A stretch of DNA of 29,527 bases, taken from NCBI GenBank assembly GCA_900772235.1, contig CAAGQX010000084.1:1-29527 (forward strand), read 5' to 3'. The notes beneath the pieces were generated by a model, which worked only from the letters and a program-made list of their open reading frames with translations, made no database searches and was not told the DNA's origin. Source of the DNA: Clostridia bacterium. GTDB lineage: Bacteria > Bacillota > Clostridia > TANB77 > CAG-508. The position numbers were made by a program, and so were the translations under genes. Within the stretch, counting starts at the first letter, position 1. Each line of letters begins with the position of its first letter. This document shows positions 22,326 to 29,527 of the stretch, piece by piece.

Positions 22326-24929
22326 TTACTCTCCATAATATGCTTTTAAATACATATCTTTTATTTCGCTTATTAATGGATATCTTGGGTTACTTCCTGT
22401 GCATTGGTCATCAAAGGCTTGTTTAGACATTTCATCTAAATTATCTAAGAAATATTTTTCATCAACACCATATTCTTTTATTGTTTTCTTAATTCCTATT
22501 TTCTCTTTTAAATCATCTATTGCTTTTATTAAGTTTTCTAATTTTTCTTCGTTTGTTTTTCCTCCCAAGTTCAAATAGTCTGCAGCTTCAGCATATTTTT
22601 CTATTGTGTGTGGATGATCATATTGTGGGAATGTTCCCATTTTAGGTGGGACTTCTTCACTGTTATATCTTAAAACTTCATCTAGCATAAGTGCATTTGC
22701 TACACCGTGTGGTATATGGTGGAAAGCTCCTAATTTGTGTGCCATTGAGTGGCATACTCCTAAAAATGCATTAGCAAAAGCCATACCTGCCATTGTTGCT
22801 GCATTTGCCATTTTTTCTCTAGCTTCTGCATCATTTGGACCATCATTATATGCTCTAGGTAAATATTCAAATATCATCTTTAATGCCTTAAGTGCTAAGC
22901 CATCTGTGTATTCTGTTGCCATCATTGATGCTAGTGCTTCTAAGCAGTGGCTAACTGCATCAATTCCAGATGCTGATGTTAAGCCTTTTGGAGCATCCAT
23001 CATCATATTGCAATCTACGATTGCCATATCTGGTAATAATTCATAGTCTGCTAATGGATATTTTACGCCTGTGTTTTCATCTGTTATAACAGCGAATGGT
23101 GTTACTTCTGAACCTGTTCCTGCTGATGTTGGTACAGCAATAAAATATGCTTTTTCGCCCATTTTAGGGAATGTATATACTCTTTTTCTAATATCCATAA
23201 ATCTCATTGCCATATCTAAGAAGTCTATATCTGGGTGTTCATACATTACCCACATAATTTTGGCAGCATCCATTGCACTTCCTCCGCCAACTGCAATTAT
23301 ACAATCTGGTTCAAATGCTCTTATGCTTTCTGTTCCTTCTTTTGCAGATTTAAGTGTTGGGTCTGGTGCTACATTGTAAAATGTTGCGTGAATTATGCCC
23401 ATTTCATCTAATTTATCTGTTATAACCTTTGTATATCCATTTTTATATAGGAATGTATCTGTTACTATAAATACTTTTTTCTTTCCCATAACATTTTTTA
23501 ATTCATCTAAAGCTACTGGAAGACATCCTCTTTTTATATATACCTTTTCAGGTGTTCTAAACCAAAGCATATTTTCTCTCCTTTCTGCTACAGTTTTAAT
23601 ATTTAATAATTGTTTTACTCCTACATTTTCTGAAACAGAGTTTCCACCCCAAGAACCACATCCAAGTGTTAATGATGGTGTTAGTTTAAAGTTGTATATA
23701 TCTCCAATTCCACCTTGTGAAGCTGGTGTATTTACCAAAATTCTACAAGTTTTCATTCTTAATGTGAATTCTTCTAATTTTTCTTTTTGTGTTTGTGTAT
23801 TTATATATATTGATGATGTATGTCCATATCCACCGTCAGCTATTAGATGCTCTGCCTTATCTACTGCATCTGAAAAATCTTTTGCTCTATACATAGCTAA
23901 AACTGGAGATAATTTTTCGTGTGCAAACTCTTCTGAAAGTTCTACACTTTTTACTTCTCCTATTAATATTTTAGTATTTTCTGGTACATCTACATCTGCA
24001 AGTTTTGCAATTGTTGCAGCTTTTTGCCCTACTATTTTAGCATTTAATGCTCCATTTATAATGATTGTTTTTCTAACTTTTTCTGTTTCTTCTTTGTTTA
24101 AGAAATAGCATCCTCTTTTTGCGAATTCTTCTTTTACATCATTATAAACTGAATCTAACACAATAACCGATTGTTCTGATGCACATATCATACCATTATC
24201 AAATGTTTTTGAATGAATTATTGAGTTTACTGCTAGAACAATGTTCGCAGAATCATCAATTATTGCTGGTGTATTTCCTGGTCCAACGCCTATTGCTGGT
24301 TTTCCGCTAGAATATGCTGCTTTAACCATTCCTGGTCCACCAGTTGCTAGAATTATATCACATTCTCTCATTATCATATTTGTTAAATCTAGTGATGGTA
24401 CATCAATCCAACCAATAATTCCTTCTGGTGCACCTGCTTTTACTGCTGCTTCTAATACTACTTTTGCTGCAGCTATTGTAGATGCTTTAGCTCTTGGATG
24501 TGGACTAATTATAATTCCATTTCTTGTTTTTAATGCTATTAATGTTTTAAAAATTGCTGTAGAAGTTGGATTTGTTGTTGGTATTACTGCAGCAATTACA
24601 CCAATTGGCTCTGCAATCTTAGTTGTTCCAAATATTTTATCTTCTTCAATAACTCCACAGGTTTTTGTATTTCTATAAGTATTATAAATATACTCTGAAG
24701 CAAAGTGATTTTTAATAACCTTATCTTCAATAACACCCATTCCTGTTTCTTCTGCAGCTAATTCTGCAAGAGGTATTCTTTGTTGGTTTGCTGCAATTGC
24801 TACTGCAAGGAAAATTTTATCAACTTGCTCTTGAGTAAATTTAGCAAATTCTTTTTGTGCTTTTCTTATTCTATTTAGTGCACTTTCTAAACTTTCTACA
24901 CTATCTACGATTTCATAATTTTTACTCAT
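22326..24929 (-). CDS. adhE: bifunctional acetaldehyde-CoA/alcohol dehydrogenase
   Basis: Reduces acetyl-CoA to acetaldehyde and then ethanol with NADH, regenerating NAD in fermentation; AdhE forms cytoplasmic spirosomes. 867 aa, full length. The N-terminal aldehyde dehydrogenase (1-440) has VIPTTNPTSTAIFKT, GVGPGNTPAIID and the catalytic Cys in DNGMICASEQSV. A linker follows. The C-terminal iron alcohol dehydrogenase (about 450-867) has IAVGGGSAMDAAK, AVPTSAGTGSEVTPFAVITD, DAVSHCLEAL and the metal-binding HSMAHKLGAFHHIPHGVANA. The ATG follows AAGGAGG. The reading frame is intact and contains no CGG codon. Confidence 0.98.
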   Translation of the reverse strand: MSKNYEIVDSVESLESALNRIRKAQKEFAKFTQEQVDKIFLAVAIAANQQRIPLAELAAEETGMGVIEDKVIKNHFASEYIYNTYRNTKTCGVIEEDKIFGTTKIAEPIGVIAAVIPTTNPTSTAIFKTLIALKTRNGIIISPHPRAKASTIAAAKVVLEAAVKAGAPEGIIGWIDVPSLDLTNMIMRECDIILATGGPGMVKAAYSSGKPAIGVGPGNTPAIIDDSANIVLAVNSIIHSKTFDNGMICASEQSVIVLDSVYNDVKEEFAKRGCYFLNKEETEKVRKTIIINGALNAKIVGQKAATIAKLADVDVPENTKILIGEVKSVELSEEFAHEKLSPVLAMYRAKDFSDAVDKAEHLIADGGYGHTSSIYINTQTQKEKLEEFTLRMKTCRILVNTPASQGGIGDIYNFKLTPSLTLGCGSWGGNSVSENVGVKQLLNIKTVAERRENMLWFRTPEKVYIKRGCLPVALDELKNVMGKKKVFIVTDTFLYKNGYTKVITDKLDEMGIIHATFYNVAPDPTLKSAKEGTESIRAFEPDCIIAVGGGSAMDAAKIMWVMYEHPDIDFLDMAMRFMDIRKRVYTFPKMGEKAYFIAVPTSAGTGSEVTPFAVITDENTGVKYPLADYELLPDMAIVDCNMMMDAPKGLTSASGIDAVSHCLEALASMMATEYTDGLALKALKMIFEYLPRAYNDGPNDAEAREKMANAATMAGMAFANAFLGVCHSMAHKLGAFHHIPHGVANALMLDEVLRYNSEEVPPKMGTFPQYDHPHTIEKYAEAADYLNLGGKTNEEKLENLIKAIDDLKEKIGIKKTIKEYGVDEKYFLDNLDEMSKQAFDDQCTGSNPRYPLISEIKDMYLKAYYGE

Positions 24930-24953
24930 TATTTATCCTCCTTTTTCTTTATT

Positions 24954-24982
24954 TTTATAACATATATTACACAAATTTTCAA
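24954..24982 (-). promoter_or_regulatory. promoter of adhE, with overlapping inverted repeat
   Basis: Minus strand TTGAAA (24977-24982), 17 bases, TATAAA (24954-24959) with an extended -10 TGT. A CACA-N9-TGTG imperfect palindrome (about 24970-24986) covers the -35; it could be an operator for a redox regulator, but it is not a clear Rex site. Confidence 0.65.
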
Positions 24983-25073
24983 TGTGATTTATATATTTTT
25001 TCGTAATAATTATTATAACCAAATTTATGTAATTTTAAAATAAAAAACAAGCGGACTAAATAATATAAAATAA

Positions 25074-25190
25074 TTAATAATGAAAAATGAATAGTGAATA
25101 ATTAATAATCAATGAAGATTTTTGTAGATTTGCTACAAAAATCAAGCAAAGTTATTCATTCTCCATTATTCACTATTCATTATTATTTAT
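25074..25190. repeat. MITE-like long imperfect palindrome
   Basis: A non-coding AT-rich element of about 115 bases that folds on itself. The outer arms are AATGAATAGTGAATAAT and its complement ATTATTCACTATTCATT. The core is a perfect 11-bp hairpin GATTTTTGTAG / CTACAAAAATC with a 5-base loop (25117-25143). It fills the gap between adhE and ecfT. The rest of the gap (24983-25073) shows nothing beyond AT-rich sequence. Confidence 0.7.
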
Positions 25191-25201
25191 CTTATAATAT
25201 A

Positions 25202-25768
25202 TCACGCTATATATCCTTTTTCTACTAGTGCCTCATCTATTTCGGTTACTCTTTTTATAATAGAAATAAGAAATTTCGATAATATTATTTTCATATTTTT
25301 AATATTCCATTTTATACCTTTTGCTGTACAGGCATTTTTCAAATCTATTGCTTCTTTTTTTAATACTGGTATCATACAAAGTGCTAGTGCGACTAGTATT
25401 TCAATATCTTTTGTATTTACTTTGAACAATTTTAAAGGTGTACAAATAATTCTTACGGTTTTTGCCACTGTAAATACTGTTGTTGTTCTTGAATATGCAT
25501 ATGTAATATTACATACTAAAATTAACTTTATGCTTATATAAGTGGCATAAATGTAATTTTCTAAAATTACATTTATAATTCCAGTAAATAATATAAATGG
25601 TAATATATATAATAAATTTCTTATTGTTTTTTTTAAATTTACTTTAGTTATTACCATTGCAATTATGTTTATAAAAAAAGGTACAATAACATATATTGGT
25701 AGGTTTGGTGTAAAGAAAATTAATGTAGCATAAATTATAAAGGCTAAAAATAAAATTACATTTTTCAT
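25202..25768 (-). CDS. ecfT: ECF transporter transmembrane (T) component
   Basis: Scaffold subunit that couples ATPase to the substrate-binding S component in energy-coupling factor vitamin importers. 188 aa, at the short end for EcfT. Hydrophobic segments fill residues 1-110. The two cytoplasmic coupling helices end in ACTAKGIKW and EALVEKGYI, equivalent to the two Ala-Arg-Gly motifs but with Lys in place of Arg in both. ATG 25768 overlaps the ecfA stop (ATGA). It is last in the operon. Confidence 0.9.
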   Translation of the reverse strand: MKNVILFLAFIIYATLIFFTPNLPIYVIVPFFINIIAMVITKVNLKKTIRNLLYILPFILFTGIINVILENYIYATYISIKLILVCNITYAYSRTTTVFTVAKTVRIICTPLKLFKVNTKDIEILVALALCMIPVLKKEAIDLKNACTAKGIKWNIKNMKIILSKFLISIIKRVTEIDEALVEKGYIA

Positions 25769-26580
25769 TTTTGACTCTCCTTTATAGCTTTTACGATTTC
25801 ATCTATACTAAATTCTTTCAAATCTACTTTAATTCCGGCTTTTTTTAGTTTTAATGCTATTTCTATCACTTTTGGTAGTTTTATATTATGTTTTAATAGT
25901 ATGTCTGTTTTTTCTAATAGTTCTTGTTTTTTTATTTCTTCACAAATACTACCTTGTTCCAATATTAGTACTCTATCTGCAAGTAATATTTCTTCTGCAT
26001 AATTTGTTATATATATAATTGTATATCCATCTTTTTTTAGTTTTTTTACTATATTATGTATTTTTTCTTTTCCTAAACTATCTATCATTGTTGTAGGTTC
26101 ATCAAGTACTATATATTTAGGTTTCTTTGCAAGTATTTCTGCAATAACAATTCTTTGTTTTTGTCCTAGGGATAATTCGTATAAATCTTTGTTTATAAAT
26201 TCAGACATTTCCACCTTTTCTAATACTTCATCTATTCTTTCATTAATTTCTTCTTTACTTAAATTTTTTAATGAAAATGAAAGTTCATCATAAATATTGC
26301 TAAATATAATTTGATTTTCTGGATTTTGAAAAACAATTCCTACATTTTGCATTGCAACCTTTTTATTTTCTTTTTTAGTTATGTCTGCTTCATCAACTAT
26401 AATACTTCCTTGTTTTGCTTTTAAAATTCCTGCAATTATCTTTCCTAATGTTGATTTGCCTGTGCCATTTTCTCCAACAATTGCAACAATTTCTCCGTCT
26501 TTTATTTCCATATTTATATTATTTAATATATTATTTTCGCTATTTTTATATTTAAAACTTAAATTTTGTATTTTAATCAT
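25765..26580 (-). CDS. ecfA: ECF transporter ATPase, with Asn in the H-loop position
   Basis: ABC ATPase of 271 aa powering the ECF importer. Walker A GENGTGKS (36-43), Q-loop VFQNPENQ (Q85), signature LSLGQKQR (136-143; usual LSGGQ), Walker B YIVLDEP (156-162). The switch segment reads YITNYAEEI, so the usual H-loop His is Asn193. The domain after residue 220 is an EcfA-like extension. Only one ATPase gene is present, so the complex would be a homodimer unless another is encoded elsewhere; with a homodimer neither site would have the switch His. AAGGAGCG precedes the ATG, which overlaps the S-component end by eight bases. Confidence 0.93.
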   Translation of the reverse strand: MIKIQNLSFKYKNSENNILNNINMEIKDGEIVAIVGENGTGKSTLGKIIAGILKAKQGSIIVDEADITKKENKKVAMQNVGIVFQNPENQIIFSNIYDELSFSLKNLSKEEINERIDEVLEKVEMSEFINKDLYELSLGQKQRIVIAEILAKKPKYIVLDEPTTMIDSLGKEKIHNIVKKLKKDGYTIIYITNYAEEILLADRVLILEQGSICEEIKKQELLEKTDILLKHNIKLPKVIEIALKLKKAGIKVDLKEFSIDEIVKAIKESQK

Positions 26581-27109
26581 TATCGCTCCTTAAATACTTA
26601 TCAAAAGGTTTTCTTAAAACTTTTTCTAAAAAGAATATTACAATTACATGAATTGGAATCATTATTAATTGCTTTACTATTCTTGTCCAGAAAAGCACCT
26701 TAAAGGCTTTTCCTCCTGTAATACTAATCCAAAGTGTGTTTAAAAACATATTTACAATAACTGCTACTATGGTTGTTGCAATAATTAGTCTAATTATAAA
26801 TTGTTTGTCACTATACTCATTACTTGTTTTTTTATATAAAATCGTGCCATAAATAAGTCCTGCTATTCCTGTACTAATCGTGTAACCAACAAAATATGGA
26901 CCTGTTGGAAATAGTGTTGCTCCTATTACATCTCCAATTACATTTATTAAGCACGCATATTTAGGTCCAAGCCATATAGCACATAGCATTGTTGGTACAA
27001 ATGCAAAACTTATTTTCATAATTGGTGTTTTTATTGATAAAAATCTTGAAAGCACTATTAATAAAGCTAATAATAATGCTGATAATATAATTTTTTTATT
27101 TTTAGTCAT
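26573..27109 (-). CDS. folT: ECF transporter S component, FolT-like (probable folate)
   Basis: Membrane substrate-binding subunit of 178 aa with about six helices. The motifs RFLSIKTPIMKISFAFVPTM and GPYFVGYTISTGIAGLIYG resemble folate-family S components; the vitamin is inferred from this similarity. It is followed directly by ecfA and ecfT, forming a dedicated importer. The start at 27109 overlaps the end of tcdA by eight bases. Confidence 0.85.
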   Translation of the reverse strand: MTKNKKIILSALLLALLIVLSRFLSIKTPIMKISFAFVPTMLCAIWLGPKYACLINVIGDVIGATLFPTGPYFVGYTISTGIAGLIYGTILYKKTSNEYSDKQFIIRLIIATTIVAVIVNMFLNTLWISITGGKAFKVLFWTRIVKQLIMIPIHVIVIFFLEKVLRKPFDKYLRSDND

Positions 27110-27819
27110 TATTTTTTTCTCCTATCTTTAATATTTCTTTAACAACCTCTCCTGCGATAATTAAGCCGGCCACTGATGGTACAAATGAAATACTTCCTGG
27201 TACTTGTTTTACACCTTCTAGGTTTTTTTTAGGTTTTATTGGTTCTTCTTTCGAGTACAATACCTTTAAATGCTTTATTCCTCTTGTTTTAAGTTCTTTT
27301 CGCATAACCTTAGCAAGTGGGCATACGCTTGTTTTATAAATATCTGTTACTTCAAACCTAGTTGGATCTAATTTATTTCCTGTTCCCATACACGAAATAA
27401 TTGGTACATTTAATTTATCTGTTCTTTTTACTAATTCTATTTTTGCAGTTACATTATCTACTGCATCTACTACATATGATACGCTGCCATCAAAAAGGTC
27501 TTTGCTTTCTGGTGAAAAAAATTCTTGGTAAATTTCAATTTTCGCTTCTGGATTTATTTCTAAAGCTCTTTGTTTTGCTACTTCTACTTTACATTTGTTT
27601 AATGTTTCATATGTTGCAATTATCTGCCTATTTAAATTACTTAAAACTACTTTGTCGTTATCTACCAAAATAAAATTCCCGTATTCCAGCACGCACAAGT
27701 GCTTCTAGCACATATGAACCTACTCCACCTATTCCAAAAATTGCAACTTTTGCTTTTCGTAATTTTTCTACCCCTTTTTCTCCTATTAACATTTCCGTTC
27801 TTTGAAATTGTTCTAACAT
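27102..27819 (-). CDS. tcdA: tRNA threonylcarbamoyladenosine dehydratase, interrupted by a CGG +1 frameshift site
   Basis: E1-like (ThiF/MoeB family) enzyme that cyclises t6A37 of tRNA with ATP. From ATG 27819, 46 codons give QFQRTEMLIGEKG and the nucleotide-binding VAIFGIGGVGSYVLEALVRAGI. The next codon is CGG (27679-27681), and the zero frame stops eight codons later. Skipping the C at 27681 continues GNFILVDNDKVVLSNLNRQI and the TcdA-specific KTSVCPLAKVMRKELKTRGI to give 238 aa, a normal length. A TTG at 27698 in the second frame would lose the Gly-rich ATP loop. The start overlaps the DUF2974 stop, and the end overlaps folT. It is either programmed +1 decoding or a lesion; see findings. 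Confidence 0.92.
27678..27684 (-). other. CGG +1 frameshift site in tcdA
   Basis: Zero-frame codons are GGA ATA CGG GAA TTT. Skipping the C gives ATA GGG AAT TTT, restoring RAGIGNFILVD. Equivalent four-base codon: CGGG. Confidence 0.8.
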
Positions 27820-28925
27820 TCTAATTGCTCCTTTTTTGTATTTTTAATTGTTTTTTTAGTAAAAAGGTTGCTCTTCCCAGCTTCCCAGAACATACTAAGA
27901 GCATATGTCATTGCTTTTTTACTTTCAGCATCTAGCTTTTTGTATGATGTTATTATTGTTTTTGCAGTAGCAAATTTTCTTGTATTTAAATCTGCAAATC
28001 TTTCTACTTCTGTTTTATTTAAAATTTCAAACAAAATATCTATAAATTCTTTTCTTTGCTCTACGTTTACCGTTTGTAGCCACTGTGTTAAAGATCTATC
28101 TATAAATTCACTTGAATATGTTAGTTCAGAAGTTATAAATTTATCTGCTAGTAATTGCCAAGAATATAAATCGTGTTGCATAATTCCTGTTTGTGTACTT
28201 TTTATAATTGTAACTTGTCCTTTATGTTCAAGTAATCTTCCAATTATTGAAGATTGTGGAATATAATTATGAATACGAGTAAGCACTTCGTTATATTCTT
28301 CTCTATCTATTACTTCTTTTGCGAATCCTGGTCCATCAAAATTATGAACTTTTATTATTCTTTTTTGCACTTTTTTATTACAAAAAACTGCTGCATATAC
28401 TGCTAAGTTTCCACCTTTAGAATGTCCTCCAACTATTATTTTGCCTTTATTTCCAACTGAGTTTAGATATTCTACTGCATCTTGTTGGGCAGGTACTAAT
28501 GTACTAAAACTCATATTGAAGTCTTCTTTCCAACCAACTATTGTATCATCTGTTCCTCTATATGCAATATATTCAACATTTTCTGGTAAAATAATTGTAA
28601 CTGCAGAAAATTGTTTTTCTTGTTTTGCATCAAGTTTATTTATATAGTTTTTCACATACAAATTTCCAAACCTTTTACTGCTAGCCATTAGTGGAAACAA
28701 GTCTAAATCTGCTTTAATTAATATTTCACCTTTATGAACTTGTTTTTTATATCTTTCATAACATTCTTTAATTGTTACTTTTTCATTTTCATTTATTAAT
28801 CCATCAAGTGGAAAATATGAAAAACGAGTTAAAATTAAGCTATCTATTTCATTAAACTCAACTTTTTCAATTGGTATATCTCTCCATAATATATAATCAA
28901 AAATATTTCCCATTTTATCCTTCAT
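27813..28925 (-). CDS. DUF2974 (Mbeg1-like) alpha/beta hydrolase
   Basis: A 370-aa lipase-like alpha/beta-hydrolase family protein, function unknown. Features are NIFDYILWRDIPIEKVEFNE at the N-terminus, the strand EYIAYRGTDDTIVGWKEDFN near 120-140, the nucleophile elbow VGGHSKGGNLAVYAA (Ser in GHSKGG), and HNFDGPGF. The C-terminal helices follow an IPQSSIIGRLLEHKG stretch. GGAGG lies five bases before ATG 28925; an upstream TTG overlaps that site. It is the first gene of the five-gene overlapping operon down to ecfT. Confidence 0.88.
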   Translation of the reverse strand: MKDKMGNIFDYILWRDIPIEKVEFNEIDSLILTRFSYFPLDGLINENEKVTIKECYERYKKQVHKGEILIKADLDLFPLMASSKRFGNLYVKNYINKLDAKQEKQFSAVTIILPENVEYIAYRGTDDTIVGWKEDFNMSFSTLVPAQQDAVEYLNSVGNKGKIIVGGHSKGGNLAVYAAVFCNKKVQKRIIKVHNFDGPGFAKEVIDREEYNEVLTRIHNYIPQSSIIGRLLEHKGQVTIIKSTQTGIMQHDLYSWQLLADKFITSELTYSSEFIDRSLTQWLQTVNVEQRKEFIDILFEILNKTEVERFADLNTRKFATAKTIITSYKKLDAESKKAMTYALSMFWEAGKSNLFTKKTIKNTKKEQLEC

Positions 28926-28937
28926 TTTTTCCTCCAA

Positions 28938-29022
28938 TTGTTATTGATATATTTATTTTCTTGAATTATAACATAAAAATATATATTGTTACAAGATATA
29001 TTTTTGACAACCTTTTTTGAAG
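28938..29022. other. upstream region of the DUF2974 operon
   Basis: AT-rich sequence that should contain the operon promoter. On the minus strand TTGTAA and TATATT-like elements are present, but no spacing stands out. Confidence 0.3.
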
Positions 29023-29170
29023 AACGGGTGATTAAAATCCCCCCCTACAAAATGCGGGCGATTAAAATCGCCCCTACAAAATGCAGAAAATTAAAGTCGC
29101 CCTCTACAAAATACAGGCGATTGAAATCATCCCCCCACAAAATGCGGGTGATTAAAATCATCCCTGCAAA
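29023..29170. repeat. five tandem, degenerate 29-31-base palindromic units
   Basis: Consensus near GCGGGYGATTAAAATCRYCCCTACAAAAT. The inner GGGCGATTAAAATCGCCC is itself a palindrome in the second unit. The units begin near 29023, 29053, 29082, 29112 and 29143; they diverge by point changes while keeping the ACAAAAT end. Confidence 0.8.
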
Positions 29171-29208
29171 ATAATGTAAATGTAATAGTATTTATAAATC
29201 TATTTTTT

Positions 29209-29233
29209 AGGACGGGTTTACAAAACCCGTCCT
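29209..29233. repeat. perfect 11-bp hairpin, terminator-like
   Basis: AGGACGGGTTT / AAACCCGTCCT with a 3-base loop, followed on the plus strand by TATATTTTT. It stands alone between the repeat array and the rRNA operon; no plus-strand gene ends here. Confidence 0.65.
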
Positions 29234-29455
29234 TATATTTTTAATATTTGTTCTTTTATATTTACTTTTGATTTTATTTTTACCTCTATTTTATTCTCGT
29301 TCTCTATCATTTTTTTATTTATTTTATAATTTTAATATTCGTTTTTTATATTTACTTTTACTTTTATTTTTTTACCTTTAATTCTTCTTTCCTTCGTAAG
29401 ATTAAAATTACCTTCTCAGATTTCTTAACATAATTAATCTATTTTTAGGCATAAA
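29234..29455. repeat. AT-rich spacer with a diverged direct duplication
   Basis: Two similar stretches of about 60 bases, starting near 29240 and 29330, both with TTTTATATTTACTTTT and a pyrimidine-rich continuation. No gene is seen. Confidence 0.5.
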
Positions 29456-29460
29456 AAAAT

Positions 29461-29527
29461 CTGGCAACGACCTATCTTTCCAGCAGGGTAACCCGCAAGT
29501 ATTTTCGGCATGAACGAGCTTAACTTC
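29461..29527 (-). rRNA. rrf: 5S ribosomal RNA, 3' part (5' end outside window)
   Basis: The reverse complement begins GAAGTTAAGCTCGTTCATGC and ends GGAAAGATAGGTCGTTGCCAG. These are the conserved 5S GAAGTUAAGC block and the 3' strand of helix I. A T-run follows the 3' end (29453-29460), serving as the rRNA operon terminator. About 67 of roughly 117 bases are present. Confidence 0.93.

Noticed and set aside
23395..24108. Plus-strand 237-aa reading frame inside adhE
   Set aside because: It is a shadow of adhE; it has no ribosome binding site and an unnatural composition. The same applies to the many plus-strand frames opposite ppdK, xseA, pfkA and others.
24970..24986. Rex operator at the adhE promoter
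   Set aside because: The CACA-N9-TGTG palindrome does not match the Rex consensus well enough to claim it.
20137..27681. Explaining the argS and tcdA breaks as random sequencing or assembly errors
   Set aside because: Not excluded, but disfavoured. Errors would not be expected to create an in-frame CGG each time in nearly the same CGG(G)AAT context when no other in-frame CGG exists in the host genes. Homopolymer errors usually lengthen a run; here a different base is added next to one.
27102..27698. tcdA as a shorter gene starting at TTG 27698
   Set aside because: The N-terminal Gly-rich ATP loop is encoded upstream in the other frame and would be lost; there is no ribosome binding site at 27698.
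29023..29170. CRISPR array
   Set aside because: The units are contiguous and diverged, with no unique spacers and no cas genes.

Overview
The window is a stretch of chromosome from a very AT-rich Gram-positive anaerobe, most likely an uncultured gut Clostridia lineage (Firmicutes). Supporting signs are strong AGGAGG-type ribosome binding sites, TTGNNN-17-TATAAT promoters, a clostridial gene repertoire (PPDK, AdhE, SleB-type and PdaB-type cell wall enzymes, Asp23/AmaP) and almost exclusive use of A/T-ending codons. I cannot name a species.

Layout. 1-2352 (-): most of pyruvate phosphate dikinase. 2560-3230 (+): an isolated GC-richer island with its own promoter, a structured leader RNA and a 142-aa orphan gene. 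3245-7477 (-): asp23, amaP, DUF2273, nusB, xseA, a small membrane protein, xseB and a SleB-like hydrolase. 7557-10065 (-): a PdaB-like deacetylase and two GNAT genes behind an attenuator-like leader. 10286-11075 (+): two tandem single-gene cassettes for short proteins with related hydrophobic tails. 11058-15266 (-): GltD-like oxidoreductase, NadD-like, P-loop kinase, small membrane protein and glmM. 15441-17519 (+): an LtaS-like sulfatase-fold enzyme, followed by a second GC-rich orphan cassette (17516-17790, +). 17789-24929 (-): upp, argS, pfkA, an APH-fold kinase and adhE. 25202-28925 (-): a tightly overlapping operon of a DUF2974 hydrolase, tcdA, a FolT-like S component, ecfA and ecfT. 29461-29527 (-): the 3' end of a 5S rRNA, marking the end of an rRNA operon.

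The main observation concerns the codon CGG. Reading every host gene by eye, I find only three in-frame CGG codons in the window: in argS (20137-20139), tcdA (27679-27681) and near the 3' end of gltD (11089-11091). In argS and tcdA the zero frame dies within a few codons, and skipping exactly the C of CGG restores the full conserved protein. In gltD the same skip replaces an atypical tail with a family-like one. All three sites read CGG(G)AAT. This suggests that CGG is not a normal sense codon here but a site of +1 frameshifting, or of four-base CGGR decoding. The presence of such a site in arginyl-tRNA synthetase itself raises the possibility of autoregulation. The proposal rests on three sites and on my reading of the sequence, so independent resequencing and a genome-wide CGG census are the decisive tests.
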